Assembly: GCF_021398715.1 (NCBI RefSeq)
Contig: NZ_CP090347.1
Location: forward strand, 1,736,001-1,800,000
DNA from: Microbacterium binotii
Lineage (GTDB): Bacteria; Actinomycetota; Actinomycetes; Actinomycetales; Microbacteriaceae
Length of the DNA stretch: 64,000 nucleotides
Reading direction: 5' to 3'
Shown in pieces: positions 1-9,060 of this stretch (the first letter of the stretch is position 1; every line of letters starts with the position of its first letter). Under the pieces are notes generated by a model. That model made no database searches. It had not been told where the DNA came from and saw only the letters and a list, made by a program, of their open reading frames with translations. A program made the position numbers and the translations under genes.

Positions 1-511
1 TCCGCGCCCACGCCACGATCTGGTCGACGACGTCGGAGAGCGGTCCGTGCGAGGTGTCGAACGTCACGTCGGCGACGTCGGTGTACAGCGGCATCCGCTC
101 ATCCAGGATGCGGCGCCAGCGCGCGACGGGATCCTCGCCCTCGGCGGCGAGGAGCGGACGGTGGCCACCCCCGATCCGGCCGGCCACGATCGCCGGCGAG
201 ACCGTCAGGAGGGCGACGCGGTGGGCTCGCAGGTCTGACCGCGTGTCGGGGTCGAGGACGGAACCGCCGCCGAGCGAGACGACGCCGCCTTGAGCCAAGG
301 ACTGCGTGACAGCCTCTCGTTCGAGCTCGCGGAAGTGCGCTTCGCCATGCGTGATGAAGATGTCGGCGATCGGACCGTGCGAGCGGACGACGATCGCGTC
401 GGTATCGACGAAACCGAGTTCCAGAATCTTGGCCACCCGCTTACCGATGCTGGTCTTTCCTGCACCCATGGGTCCGACGAGCACGATCGCCGAGGCGGCG
501 GGCGCTGTCAT
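1..511 (-). CDS. aroK: Shikimate kinase, 3' end cut by the window edge
   Basis: Phosphorylates shikimate at the 3-hydroxyl with ATP in the cytosolic chorismate pathway. The reading frame stays open from the ATG at 511 to the left edge, giving 170 residues. Family members are about 165-180 residues long, so little is missing. A P-loop GPMGAGKTS lies near residues 13-21, followed by the substrate-binding stretch DTD (about 37-39) and a GGGSV motif near residue 81. Its ATG overlaps the aroC stop as ATGA, so translation is probably coupled. aroB would be expected just outside the window. Confidence 0.93.
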   Translation of the reverse strand, partial: MTAPAASAIVLVGPMGAGKTSIGKRVAKILELGFVDTDAIVVRSHGPIADIFITHGEAHFRELEREAVTQSLAQGGVVSLGGGSVLDPDTRSDLRAHRVALLTVSPAIVAGRIGGGHRPLLAAEGEDPVARWRRILDERMPLYTDVADVTFDTSHGPLSDVVDQIVAWAR

Positions 512-1722
512 CGATCGAGGTCGGGATCGCTGGCGTCCGCCGTGCGCAGGGTGTCAGGGATCGCCGCGAGGTACGACTGCAGGTTACGGCGGGTCTCGTC
601 GATGTTGTCACCGCCGAACTTCTCGAGCACGACATCGGCGAGGACGATGGCGACCATGGCCTCGGCCACGACGCCGGCGGCCGGGACGGCGCAGACGTCC
701 GAGCGCTGGTGATGCGCGGAGGCGGTCCCGCCCGTGGCGACGTCGATGGTCCGCAGCGCGTGCGGAACGGTCGCGATCGGCTTCATGCCCGCTCGCACCC
801 GCAGCACGGTCCCGGTGGACATGCCGCCCTCGGTGCCGCCGGCGCGGTCGGTGCCGCGCGTGATTCCGCCATCGGTCGCGAACAGCTCGTCGTGCGCCGC
901 GGAGCCGCGCCGACGGGTGGTCTCGAAGCCGTCGCCGACCTCCACGCCCTTGATGGCCTGGATGCTCATGAGCGCCTGCGCGAGCTTGGCGTCGAGACGG
1001 CGGTCCCACTGGACGTGCGATCCCAGCCCCGGCGGCATGCCGTAGGCGAGCACCTCGACGATGCCGCCCAGGGTGTCGCCGTCCTTCTTCGCGGCGTCGA
1101 CCTCGGCCACCATCGCCGCGGACGTCGTCGCATCGAAACAGCGCAGCGGATCCGCATCCAGTGTGTCGACGTCGTCCGGCGTCGGAAGCGCCGCCCCCTC
1201 GGGCACGCGCACCGGGCCGATGGAGAGCGTGTGGCTCACCAGGCGGATCCCGAGCTCGCCGAGGAAGGAACGCGCGATCGCCCCCAGGGCGACGCGCGCG
1301 GCGGTCTCGCGGGCGCTTGCGCGCTCGAGGATGGGACGCGCCTCGTCGAACCCGTACTTCTGCATGCCGACGAGGTCAGCGTGACCGGGACGAGGACGCG
1401 TGAGGGCGGCGCCACGGCCGCGCGAGCGCTCCGTGAGCTCCACCGGCTCGGGGCTCATGACCTCGACCCACTTCGGCCACTCCGTGTTGCCCACGCGCAG
1501 CGCGATCGGGCTGCCGATCGAGTATCCGTGCACCACGCCCGAGGAGATCGAGAGTTCGTCCTCCTCGAACTTCATCCGCGAGCCGCGGCCGTAGCCCAGC
1601 TTGCGTCGGGCGAGGTCGGCTTGGATCGCGTCACGGGCGACGGGCACGCCGGCAGGCAGGCCTTCCATGATGGCGACGAGTTCGGGGCCGTGCGATTCGC
1701 CGGCCGTGAGCACGCGGAGCAT
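508..1722 (-). CDS. aroC: Chorismate synthase
   Basis: Converts 5-enolpyruvylshikimate-3-phosphate to chorismate using reduced FMN, the last step of the common aromatic pathway. The 404-residue protein opens with [12 protein letters not shown], the first chorismate synthase signature, and has [11 protein letters not shown] near residue 50 and the family's conserved arginine and histidine patches. The ATG at 1722 is chosen because the aroE stop lies 4 bases upstream and the family begins here; the longer open frame to 2346 is the antisense shadow of aroE. The stop overlaps the aroK start by 4 bases. Confidence 0.96.
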   Translation of the reverse strand: MLRVLTAGESHGPELVAIMEGLPAGVPVARDAIQADLARRKLGYGRGSRMKFEEDELSISSGVVHGYSIGSPIALRVGNTEWPKWVEVMSPEPVELTERSRGRGAALTRPRPGHADLVGMQKYGFDEARPILERASARETAARVALGAIARSFLGELGIRLVSHTLSIGPVRVPEGAALPTPDDVDTLDADPLRCFDATTSAAMVAEVDAAKKDGDTLGGIVEVLAYGMPPGLGSHVQWDRRLDAKLAQALMSIQAIKGVEVGDGFETTRRRGSAAHDELFATDGGITRGTDRAGGTEGGMSTGTVLRVRAGMKPIATVPHALRTIDVATGGTASAHHQRSDVCAVPAAGVVAEAMVAIVLADVVLEKFGGDNIDETRRNLQSYLAAIPDTLRTADASDPDLDR

Positions 1723-1726
1723 TCGT

Positions 1727-2560
1727 CTATTCTCCCACGAGCGCCCGGCGCATTGCGGCCAGCACCCGTGCTTCGTCATCGAGCGGCTGGTCCTGCTCGC
1801 CGCCCACGAAGACGCGCACCTGTCGGAGCGCCTGGTGGAGCAGCATCGGCAGCCCCGACACCGCGCTGAGGCCGCGTTCGGTCCACGCCCGCGACAGGGA
1901 TGTCGGCCACGTGCCGTAGACGACATCCATGAGGGCGCCACCCGCATCCGCCAGCGAGGACACGACCTCGGGAGGCAGCGCAGCGTCTCCGGGAAGGGTC
2001 GCCACGGTGAGGTCGACGGCGTGATGACGGGCGTCCAGATCTCGAGCAGTGCTGCGGATCCCCAGCGCGGCGCCCCGGGCCACGAGGTGCTTCGCCGCCT
2101 CCGGACGCCGAGCCAGGATCTCGACGGAACCGACGCCCATTTCCGACAGCGCGACCAAGGCCGATGTGGCAGTGGCCCCGGCTCCCAGGATTCGTGCCGA
2201 CGACACCTCTCCCACGCCCAGCTCGCGCAGCGCGGCCACGATGCCGCCGACATCCGTGTTGTATCCGCGCGGACCACGCGAATCGAGCAGCAGCGTGTTG
2301 ACGGCGCCGGTGGCGCCCGCCCTCGCATCGAGCTCCACCGCCGCACGGAAGCCCGCCGACTTGAGGGGCATGGTCAGCGAGAGTCCTCGCCACGATGCAT
2401 CGAGCGCTGAGAGCTCCGCCTCGAAGCCCGCCTCGTCGACGCGTCGCCGGTCATACGTCCACGCCGCACCGAGCGCGTCGTAGGCGGCCGCATGCAGGAG
2501 CGGCGAACGGCTGTGGGCGATCGGATCGCCCCACACGGCGAGGCGCGTGCCGGTCAGCAT
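1727..2560 (-). CDS. aroE: Shikimate dehydrogenase
   Basis: Reduces 3-dehydroshikimate to shikimate with NADPH. The 277-residue protein has the N-terminal substrate domain ([15 protein letters not shown] near residues 17-31, catalytic lysine in MPLKSAGF near 66-73) and a Rossmann NADP domain with [13 protein letters not shown] around residues 127-139. The start at ATG 2560 overlaps the mltG stop by 7 bases. The gene sits between mltG and aroC with almost no spacing, so it is part of one leftward unit. NADP preference is inferred from family membership only. Confidence 0.94.
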   Translation of the reverse strand: MLTGTRLAVWGDPIAHSRSPLLHAAAYDALGAAWTYDRRRVDEAGFEAELSALDASWRGLSLTMPLKSAGFRAAVELDARAGATGAVNTLLLDSRGPRGYNTDVGGIVAALRELGVGEVSSARILGAGATATSALVALSEMGVGSVEILARRPEAAKHLVARGAALGIRSTARDLDARHHAVDLTVATLPGDAALPPEVVSSLADAGGALMDVVYGTWPTSLSRAWTERGLSAVSGLPMLLHQALRQVRVFVGGEQDQPLDDEARVLAAMRRALVGE

Positions 2561-3867
2561 CCCGAATCCGGGTGCTCGCTGCACCACTGCTGGAACTGCT
2601 TCACGTACTTCTGGTGCTCCGCATAGGTCGTCGTGAACACCGTCTCCCCGGTGTCCAGGTTCACCGTGACGAAGTAGAGCCATGGGCCGTCGGCGGGGTG
2701 CATCGCCGCATCGATCGCCACATCCCCCGGGTTCGAGATGGGGCCGACCGGCAATCCCGGATGAACATACGTGTTCCACGGGTTGTCGTCGTGCTGCGCC
2801 TGTTCGGAGGTGCTCACCGAGCCGGCATGGAGCTCGCCGTAGCCGTACTGGGCGGTGGAGTCCATCTGCAGCAGGCCGAAAGTCTCCTGATTGGACGGAT
2901 CGAGTCGGTTGAGGATGACGCGCGACACCTTCTGCATGTCGGCCTCGTACCGCGCCTCGCGCTGGATGATCGACGCGATCGTGAGGATGCGCTCCCGCTG
3001 ATCCGCGGGGACCCCGGCCGCATCCAGCGACTGCACCGTCCGGTCGACCATCATCTGGATGATGGACGTCGCGCTGGTGCCGGGCTCGATCGTGTACGTC
3101 GCGGGGAAGAGCCACCCCTCGAGGCTCGAGGCCGAGACGCCGTAGGCCGAGGGGTCCGCCACGGCGGCGGTCAGATCGTCGAGCGAGACGCTCGCGCCGT
3201 CGGCGATCCGCTGCAGCGACACATCCACCGTCAGCCCTTCGGGGAGCACGACGCGTCCCTCGAGCCGGTTGGCGGGATCGCCGAGCGCCTCCAGCGCGGC
3301 CGCCGAGGTCATCTCCTGCTGGAGCTTGTACGTTCCCGGTTGGAACGTGAAAGCGATGTTGTTGTCGATCATGTAGCTGTACAGCGAGGTCGCGGTGCGC
3401 GTCACACCGGCGTCGAACATCTTCTGGGAGACCTGGGGACCGGCGTCGCCGCTGACGACGGTGATCGTCGTCTCGCCGTGCGCCTGTCCGGCCTCGAACT
3501 CGGTCGGCTCCTCCCACCCGAGCACCGCGCGGATCTTGTCCTCGTAGGTGTTCCACACCCAGAGACCTCCGGCGGCGACGCCACCGAGGAGCACGACCAC
3601 GATCGCCAGAGCGATCCACCCGCCTTTGCGACGGCGACGCTTGTTGGGCGGAGGCGGCGGAGCGCCCAGCACATCGGTCGTCGCCTCACCCGTGAACAGG
3701 TCGTCCAGCGAGGGACGGGCGGGGGTGGCCGGCGCTGGGTCCGCGGGCGTGCGGAGGATCGGCTCGGACACCGCGGGGGTCGGTGCGGGCGCCGATTCGG
3801 GCTGCGGCGCGCTCGCGCGCTGGGCGGCCTCGCGCGCCTCGCGGCGGGAGGAGGGAGTGTCGGACAT
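2554..3867 (-). CDS. mltG: Endolytic murein transglycosylase MltG (YceG family)
   Basis: Membrane-anchored lytic transglycosylase thought to cut nascent glycan strands and end their elongation. The 437-residue protein has a cytoplasmic, proline- and alanine-rich N-tail (1-75), a basic KRRRRK stop, one membrane segment (about 83-105) and an extracytoplasmic LysM-like plus YceG domain. The catalytic glutamate is in ASIIQRE, about residue 304. The C-terminus ends CSEHPDSGC with a second cysteine, so a disulfide is possible. It overlaps ruvX by one base (TGATG) and aroE by seven. The long cytoplasmic tail is usual in Actinobacteria. Confidence 0.94.
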   Translation of the reverse strand: MSDTPSSRREAREAAQRASAPQPESAPAPTPAVSEPILRTPADPAPATPARPSLDDLFTGEATTDVLGAPPPPPNKRRRRKGGWIALAIVVVLLGGVAAGGLWVWNTYEDKIRAVLGWEEPTEFEAGQAHGETTITVVSGDAGPQVSQKMFDAGVTRTATSLYSYMIDNNIAFTFQPGTYKLQQEMTSAAALEALGDPANRLEGRVVLPEGLTVDVSLQRIADGASVSLDDLTAAVADPSAYGVSASSLEGWLFPATYTIEPGTSATSIIQMMVDRTVQSLDAAGVPADQRERILTIASIIQREARYEADMQKVSRVILNRLDPSNQETFGLLQMDSTAQYGYGELHAGSVSTSEQAQHDDNPWNTYVHPGLPVGPISNPGDVAIDAAMHPADGPWLYFVTVNLDTGETVFTTTYAEHQKYVKQFQQWCSEHPDSGC

Positions 3868-4340
3868 CAGTCGGTCTCCTGGTCCGGGTCGACGGGAGTG
3901 CCGGGCGCCCGACCCGTCTGCTTCTCGACATCGAGGGCGTTCTGCAACAGGATCACGGCGGCGACCTGGTCCACTATTCCACGCGAAGAGCGCTGGGAAC
4001 GCCCTGAACTCCGCAGCGCCGCATGCGCCGACACCGTGCTCAACCGCTCGTCCACCAGCCGCACGGGGAGAGGACCGGCGACGGCGAGGGCGCGCGCGAA
4101 CTCGCGGGCATCCTGCGTCGAAGCCGTCTCATTGCCGCTCAGACTGATCGGCAGCCCGACGTAGAGCGCGGTCGCGTTCTCTTCGCGGGCGATGGCGAGG
4201 ACGCGTTGCGGTGAGTCCTCCGCGCGCGCGACCGTCTCCACCGGCGTCGCCAGCATCCCATCGGGATCGCACCGGGCGACGCCGACCCTCGCCTTGCCCA
4301 CGTCGATGCCGAGCCGGACGCCCCTGCGGAAGTCGCTCAC
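3867..4340 (-). CDS. ruvX: RuvX/YqgF-family RNase H-fold nuclease
   Basis: A 157-residue RNase H-fold protein. Homologues act in 16S rRNA 5' maturation and some resolve Holliday junctions in vitro. The N-terminal strand LGIDVGKARVGVA carries the first catalytic aspartate (about residue 13), LVDERLSTVSA the conserved glutamate near 98, and IVDQVAAVILLQ the last aspartate near 123. It overlaps alaS by 4 bases (ATGA) and mltG by one base, the usual actinobacterial order alaS-ruvX-mltG-aroE. The C-terminal 20 residues are acidic and probably disordered. Confidence 0.92.
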   Translation of the reverse strand: MSDFRRGVRLGIDVGKARVGVARCDPDGMLATPVETVARAEDSPQRVLAIAREENATALYVGLPISLSGNETASTQDAREFARALAVAGPLPVRLVDERLSTVSAHAALRSSGRSQRSSRGIVDQVAAVILLQNALDVEKQTGRAPGTPVDPDQETD

Positions 4341-7003
4341 GCCGACGTGGTCTCCAGCGATCGGACGATGCCCTCGAGCGCGTCGGTCAGCGCCGCCGCA
4401 TCCGAACCGCCGCCCTGTGCGACGTCATCGCGTCCGCCGCCGCCGCCGCCGAGGACCCCTGCGGCGCCCTTGGCGAGAACCCCTGCCTTGACGCCCGTCC
4501 GCCGTGCCGCCTCGTTCGTTGCGACGATGACGATCGGACGTCCTCCTGCTGTCGCGCCGAGAGCGACGACGCTCGCGTCCTCGCCGAGCCGGTCGCGAAC
4601 CGCCAGTGCCACCGTGCGCAGATCGTCGGCCGATCCCACGGCGCCGATCGAGGCGACGACGGCGCCGACCTGCCCGACTCGGCGCACCTGCGTCGCAAGC
4701 TCGGGGGCGCGCTGGGCGAGAGCCTGCGCTTCGAAGGCCGCGATCTTCTTCTCGGCCGCCTTCAGGCTTGCCGCAAGATCGGCGATCCGTGCGGGAATCT
4801 GCTCGCGGGGGACCTTCAGGTCCGACGTCAGCTGAGACACGATCGCACGCTCTGCCGCGAGATCGCGGAACGCGTCCAGTCCGACGAGGGCCTCGACCCG
4901 GCGCGCGGTCGCGCCCACCGAGGACTCCCCCACGAGGTTGATGAGTCCCACCTCCGCGCTGGAGGCGACATGCGTTCCGGCACACAGCTCGCGCGACCAC
5001 GGGCCGCCGATGTCGACCATGCGCACAGTCGTCCCGTACTTCTCGCCGAACAGCGCCATCGCGCCCAGTTCCTTTGCCTCGTCGAGGGGCAGCACACGGG
5101 TGGTCACCTCGAGGTTGTCGCGCACGGCGTTGTTGGCGATCTCCTCGATCTCGCTCCGCGTCGCGGGCGAGAGCGCCTGGCTCCAGTTGAAGTCGAAGCG
5201 CATGTACCCGGCACGGTTCAAAGAGCCCGCCTGGGTCGCGGAGCTTCCCAGGGTGTCTCGCAGAGCCGCGTGCACGAGGTGGGTCGCGGAGTGCGCCTGA
5301 CGCGCGGCGCGGCGGTTGGCTGCATCCACCACCGTCGTCGCCGCATCGCCGACACCGACCTCGCCCGTGAGCACCTCGACGGTGTGGCTGATGAGTCCCG
5401 GCACGGGCTTCTGCACGTCCAGCACGTCCAGCTCGAAGCCCGACCCGACGATGGTGCCCTTGTCGGCGACCTGTCCGCCGGATTCCGCGTACAGCGCGGT
5501 GGCGGGCAGGATCACCTCGACGACCTGGCCCTGCCGCGCGCGGTCGACCGAGACCCCTTCGTGCAGGATGCCCAGCACGCGCGATTCGGTCGCGAGGTCC
5601 GTGTACCCGGTGAAGACGGTCTCACCCTGAGCGCGGAAGTCGCGGTACACGCTGTGATCGGCGAGCTGGCGACGACGGCTCTTGGCGTCCGCCTTCGCCC
5701 GGGTGCGCTGCTCCTGCATCAGGGTGTCGAATGCGTCGCGGTCGACGCTGAGCCCGGCCTCCTCGGCGACTTCGAGCGTCAGATCGATGGGGAAGCCGTA
5801 GGTATCGTGCAGGAGGAACGCCTGGTCACCGGAGATCGAGGCGCCGCCCGTCTTCTTCGTCTCGGCGATCGAGAGGTCGAGGATCGACGATCCTGAGGCC
5901 AGCGTGCGAAGGAAGGTCTCCTCCTCCGCGAAGGCATACTGCGAGATGCGTCCCCAGTCCTCGGCCACGACGGGGTACGACGCTGCCATCGCATCACGAG
6001 ACGCCGAGAAGAGCTCCGGGAAGGTGGCGCCGTCGACTCCGAGCAATCGCATCGCGCGGATGGAGCGGCGCATGAGGCGGCGCAGGATGTAGCCGCGGCC
6101 CTCGTTGGACGGCGTCACACCGTCGGAGAGCAGCATGAGAGACGAACGGACATGGTCGGCGATGACGCGGTAGCGCACATCGTCCTCATGCTCTTTGCCG
6201 TACGGCCGGCCGGAGAGCTCGACCGCGCGATCGAGGACGGGGCGCACCTGATCCGTCTCGTACATGTTGTCGACGCCCTGCTTGATGAAGGCGACGCGCT
6301 CGAGCCCCATGCCGGTGTCGATGTTCTTGTTCGGCAGCTCACCGACGATGTCGAAGTCGATCTTCGAGCGCACGTTGGTGATCGCGTACTGCATGAACAC
6401 GAGGTTCCAGATCTCCGTGAACCGCGAATCGTCGACGGCGGGGCCGCCGTCGCGGCCGTAGGCCGGCCCACGGTCGAAGTAGATCTCGGAACAGGGGCCG
6501 GCCGGGCCGGGCTGACCCGTCGACCAGTAGTTGTCCTCGCGCCCGAGTCGCTGGATGCGGTGTTCCGGCAGTCCAGCGATGCGTCGCCAGAGATCGGCGG
6601 CCTCGTCGTCGGTCTCGTAGACCGTGACCCACAGGTCCTTCTCCTGGAAACCGAGACCACCATCGGCCTCGGAGCGCGTCAGAAGGTCCCAGGCGTAGGT
6701 GATGGCGCCTTCTTTGAAGTAGTCGCCGAAAGACCAGTTCCCGAGCATCTGGAAGAACGTGCCGTGGCGGGCGGTGTGACCGACCTCCTCGATGTCGTTG
6801 GTCCGGATGCACTTCTGCACGTCGGCGGCCCGCGGGAACGGGGGCGGCACCGTCCCATTGAGGAACGGGACGAACGGCACCATCCCGGCGACGGTGAACA
6901 GGAGAGTCGGGTCATCGCTGACCAGAGAGGCGGAGGGAACGATGGTGTGATCGTTCTTCTCGAAAAAGTCGAGGTAACGCTGGGCGATCTCGGCGGTCTT
7001 CAT
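4337..7003 (-). CDS. alaS: Alanyl-tRNA synthetase
   Basis: Charges tRNA-Ala and edits mischarged Ser/Gly. The 888-residue, full-length protein has the class II catalytic core (RHGTFFQMLGNWSFGDY near residues 75-91), the tRNA-recognition domain, the editing domain with the zinc-binding HSATHLVH motif and the later CAGTHV motif, and a glycine-rich C-Ala domain. The ATG at 7003 fits the family N-terminus MKTAEIAQRYLDFF. It is the first gene of the chain alaS-ruvX-mltG-aroE-aroC-aroK. No T-box or other leader is evident in the 60 bases upstream. Confidence 0.97.
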   Translation of the reverse strand: MKTAEIAQRYLDFFEKNDHTIVPSASLVSDDPTLLFTVAGMVPFVPFLNGTVPPPFPRAADVQKCIRTNDIEEVGHTARHGTFFQMLGNWSFGDYFKEGAITYAWDLLTRSEADGGLGFQEKDLWVTVYETDDEAADLWRRIAGLPEHRIQRLGREDNYWSTGQPGPAGPCSEIYFDRGPAYGRDGGPAVDDSRFTEIWNLVFMQYAITNVRSKIDFDIVGELPNKNIDTGMGLERVAFIKQGVDNMYETDQVRPVLDRAVELSGRPYGKEHEDDVRYRVIADHVRSSLMLLSDGVTPSNEGRGYILRRLMRRSIRAMRLLGVDGATFPELFSASRDAMAASYPVVAEDWGRISQYAFAEEETFLRTLASGSSILDLSIAETKKTGGASISGDQAFLLHDTYGFPIDLTLEVAEEAGLSVDRDAFDTLMQEQRTRAKADAKSRRRQLADHSVYRDFRAQGETVFTGYTDLATESRVLGILHEGVSVDRARQGQVVEVILPATALYAESGGQVADKGTIVGSGFELDVLDVQKPVPGLISHTVEVLTGEVGVGDAATTVVDAANRRAARQAHSATHLVHAALRDTLGSSATQAGSLNRAGYMRFDFNWSQALSPATRSEIEEIANNAVRDNLEVTTRVLPLDEAKELGAMALFGEKYGTTVRMVDIGGPWSRELCAGTHVASSAEVGLINLVGESSVGATARRVEALVGLDAFRDLAAERAIVSQLTSDLKVPREQIPARIADLAASLKAAEKKIAAFEAQALAQRAPELATQVRRVGQVGAVVASIGAVGSADDLRTVALAVRDRLGEDASVVALGATAGGRPIVIVATNEAARRTGVKAGVLAKGAAGVLGGGGGGRDDVAQGGGSDAAALTDALEGIVRSLETTSA

Positions 7004-7066
7004 GCGGTGTCTTCCTCGGGCAGGACAGGAAGGCCGCCGTAGCGGCCGTTCGGAGTTCGCGGGTGG

Positions 7067-7279
7067 TCAGCGATCGGCGGCAGCGGAGCCTTCGGCATCG
7101 GGCCCGGTCTCGAACCGGGCCTGCTGCTCGTGGTAGGCGTCTTGGATGCGGTCGGTGAACTCTGTGATGCGGGCGTCGATCTCAGCGAGCATCTCGTGTC
7201 CGCGCGGATCCTTGTTGACGAGGTGCGCGAGCACGAACCCGGCCGTCGTTCCGACCGCGAACCAGAGAAGACTTCTCAC
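7067..7279 (-). CDS. Small single-span membrane protein of unknown function
   Basis: 70 residues from a GTG start at 7279, with GAGGAAGAGG about 5-14 bases upstream; a longer ATG frame from 7327 lacks such a site. It begins MRSLLWFAVGTTAGFVLAHL, one membrane helix at about 4-20, followed by a charged, probably helical cytoplasmic part (HEMLAEIDARITEFTDRI). Small proteins of this type are common between rpsD and alaS in Microbacteriaceae, but I know no function. It may be co-transcribed with alaS, which follows after 63 bases. Confidence 0.75.
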   Translation of the reverse strand: MRSLLWFAVGTTAGFVLAHLVNKDPRGHEMLAEIDARITEFTDRIQDAYHEQQARFETGPDAEGSAAADR

Positions 7280-7363
7280 CGTGACCTCTTCCTCATCGTG
7301 TCCGCGTCTGTCGCGAGCATCCTCCATCGTAGGCGAGAACGGATGCCGGCGACGGGTCGACGA

Positions 7364-7396
7364 CGAAGGGCGCCGGGATGACCCCGACGCCCTTCG
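7364..7396 (-). terminator. Hairpin terminator downstream of rpsD
   Basis: Inverted repeat with 9-bp perfect arms CGAAGGGCG (7364-7372) and CGCCCTTCG (7388-7396). The 15-base gap contains a smaller CGGG/CCCG pairing that could extend the stem. It lies 13 bases past the rpsD stop on the leftward strand. No long U-run follows, as is common in Actinobacteria. Confidence 0.6.
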
Positions 7397-7408
7397 TGCG
7401 CGAACGAC

Positions 7409-8038
7409 TCAGCGCGCGGCGTAGTACTCGACGACCAGCTGCACGTCACAGGTCACGGGGACCTCGGCGCGCTTCGGACGACGCACCAGGCGAGCCTGGA
7501 GCTTGTCGAGCTCGACCTCGAGGTAACCGGGGACGTTCGGCAGGACCTCGGCGTGACCGCCGGCGGCTGCGACCTGGAACGGCTCGGTGCCCTCGCTGCG
7601 GGTCTTGACGTGGATCAGCTGACCGGGCTTGACGCGGAACGACGGGCGGTCCACGATCTGGCCGTCGACCATGATGTGGCGGTGCACGACGAACTGACGC
7701 GCCTGCGCCGTGGTGCGGGCGAAACCGGAACGCAGCACGAGGGCGTCGAGACGCATCTCGAGCAGCTCGACGAGGTTCTCACCCGTCAGGCCGTCGGTGC
7801 GACGGGCTTCGTTGAACGCGATACGCAGCTGCTTCTCGCGGATGCCGTACTGCTCACGCAGACGCTGCTTCTCACGCAGGCGGACGGCGTAGTCGCTGTC
7901 GGCCTTGCGCTTGGTGCGGCCGTGCTCGCCGGGAGCGTAGGGACGCTTCTCGAGGTAGCGGGCGGCCTTGGGGGTCAGCGCGACGCCGAGCGCGCGCGAC
8001 AGGCGGACCTTGCGGCGGTCCTGGGACTTCGTGGTCAC
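7409..8038 (-). CDS. rpsD: 30S ribosomal protein S4, cysteine-free form
   Basis: Primary 16S rRNA-binding protein of the small subunit. The 209-residue protein has the N-terminal domain, then an S4 RNA-binding domain (about residues 95-155, including MRLDALVLRSGFARTTAQAR). The N-terminal zinc-binding cysteines of the C+ type are absent; the only cysteine is in VTCDVQ near the C-terminus, so this is the zinc-independent C- form usual in this group. It stands alone, outside the alpha operon, as in many Actinobacteria. A 140-base leader with hairpins precedes it. Confidence 0.97.
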   Translation of the reverse strand: MTTKSQDRRKVRLSRALGVALTPKAARYLEKRPYAPGEHGRTKRKADSDYAVRLREKQRLREQYGIREKQLRIAFNEARRTDGLTGENLVELLEMRLDALVLRSGFARTTAQARQFVVHRHIMVDGQIVDRPSFRVKPGQLIHVKTRSEGTEPFQVAAAGGHAEVLPNVPGYLEVELDKLQARLVRRPKRAEVPVTCDVQLVVEYYAAR

Positions 8039-8184
8039 GAAGGTGTCCTTCCGATGACGTGGCCGCGCCTTTCGCGGCTCACGGGCGTATCACCCGACTT
8101 CTCCCGATGACGCGCACGCCGGGGCGCGTCGGACGGTGGAGCAGAAGGAGGGGGATGCCCGAAAACTCGGTTTCGAGCCGATTC

Positions 8185-8190
8185 ATCCTA
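8185..8190 (-). promoter_or_regulatory. Possible -10 element for rpsD
   Basis: On the leftward strand the hexamer TAGGAT fits the actinobacterial -10 pattern TANNNT. It would place the transcription start near 8178 and give a leader of about 140 bases before the rpsD ATG. No clear -35 is visible, and the upstream part lies inside the 3' end of the neighbouring membrane-protein gene. Confidence 0.35.
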
Positions 8191-9039
8191 TCAGACCGTC
8201 TTACGGCTCTCACGGGCGTGCCGCCCCGTCGTCAGCCACAGCGAACTCTGCAACGCGATGATGGCCTCGCCCGGCAGCGCGTCCGCGATGGCAGGGGTGT
8301 GGATGCTGTTACGGTCGGCGATGATCGAGCCGGTGTCGGTCCGCGCGGCGAAGGCACGCGCGACCCGTTCGCGAAGGAGTGCTCGTTCGTGCTCGAAGGA
8401 CGGCAGCTGCTGCGCCACTGCCCATGACCACGCCGCATCGACCTCCGCAGCGGCAGCCGGCCTGCGGCGTCGATGGGCGGCGAACCACACCGCGACACCC
8501 GCAGACAACACGGCCACGACGACGACGGCGACGACCGTGGCGGGTGCGGTGAGCCCGTTCGCGTACGCGACGATCACGGCGCCGGCGCCCAGGGCATACA
8601 ACAGGGCGGCACGCGCGGCCACGGTGGACACGGAACGGTCGACCACCCTCTGCCCCACCGCCGCCAGCATCGCCACCAGCTCGAGCACCACGACGCCGGC
8701 GACGGTGAGCGAGGCAGCATCGGTCTGCAGCCTCTCCAGTCGGTGCTCGCGGTCGAACTGCACGCTGAGCATGTTGACGCTGATCAGGACGGTCGCACCC
8801 ACGAGCACCAGCAGGAACTGCAGACCCGCCAGCGGTGCGCCGAACGACGTCGCCGCGCCGAATCGGCGGCGCGCAGACCGCTTGGCCTCGCGCTCCATCC
8901 GCCTGCTCAGCGCAGCGGCGTCGTCGGAGAGTCCGTCAGCGAGTTCGCGCATCCCGTAGAACACGAGCAGCCCGTACTCGAGGTTTCGATCGGCGACGGA
9001 TGCGGCCGCCTCGGCATCACCGCCGTGCCGAGCCGTCAC
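8191..9039 (-). CDS. Unrecognised multi-span membrane protein
   Basis: 282 residues, family not recognised. The N-terminal 65 residues are soluble and arginine-rich (SRRMEREAKRSARRRFG at 45-61). They are followed by about five hydrophobic helices between residues 68 and 190 (for example LAGLQFLLVLVGATVLISVN and VVAVVVVAVLSAGVAVWFAA). A soluble C-terminal 90 residues follow, without recognisable catalytic motifs. It starts 21 bases after the rarA stop, so it is probably in the same transcript, and it reads into rpsD territory. It could be an envelope or secretion accessory protein, but nothing in the sequence proves this. Confidence 0.7.
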   Translation of the reverse strand: MTARHGGDAEAAASVADRNLEYGLLVFYGMRELADGLSDDAAALSRRMEREAKRSARRRFGAATSFGAPLAGLQFLLVLVGATVLISVNMLSVQFDREHRLERLQTDAASLTVAGVVVLELVAMLAAVGQRVVDRSVSTVAARAALLYALGAGAVIVAYANGLTAPATVVAVVVVAVLSAGVAVWFAAHRRRRPAAAAEVDAAWSWAVAQQLPSFEHERALLRERVARAFAARTDTGSIIADRNSIHTPAIADALPGEAIIALQSSLWLTTGRHARESRKTV

Positions 9040-9060
9040 GAAGCCACCGCCACCGGGCGC

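Noticed and set aside
8052..8112. Two CGATGACG copies as a possible CRISPR or transposon end
   Set aside because: Only two copies, 8 bp, no spacers or transposase; kept only as part of the rpsD leader.
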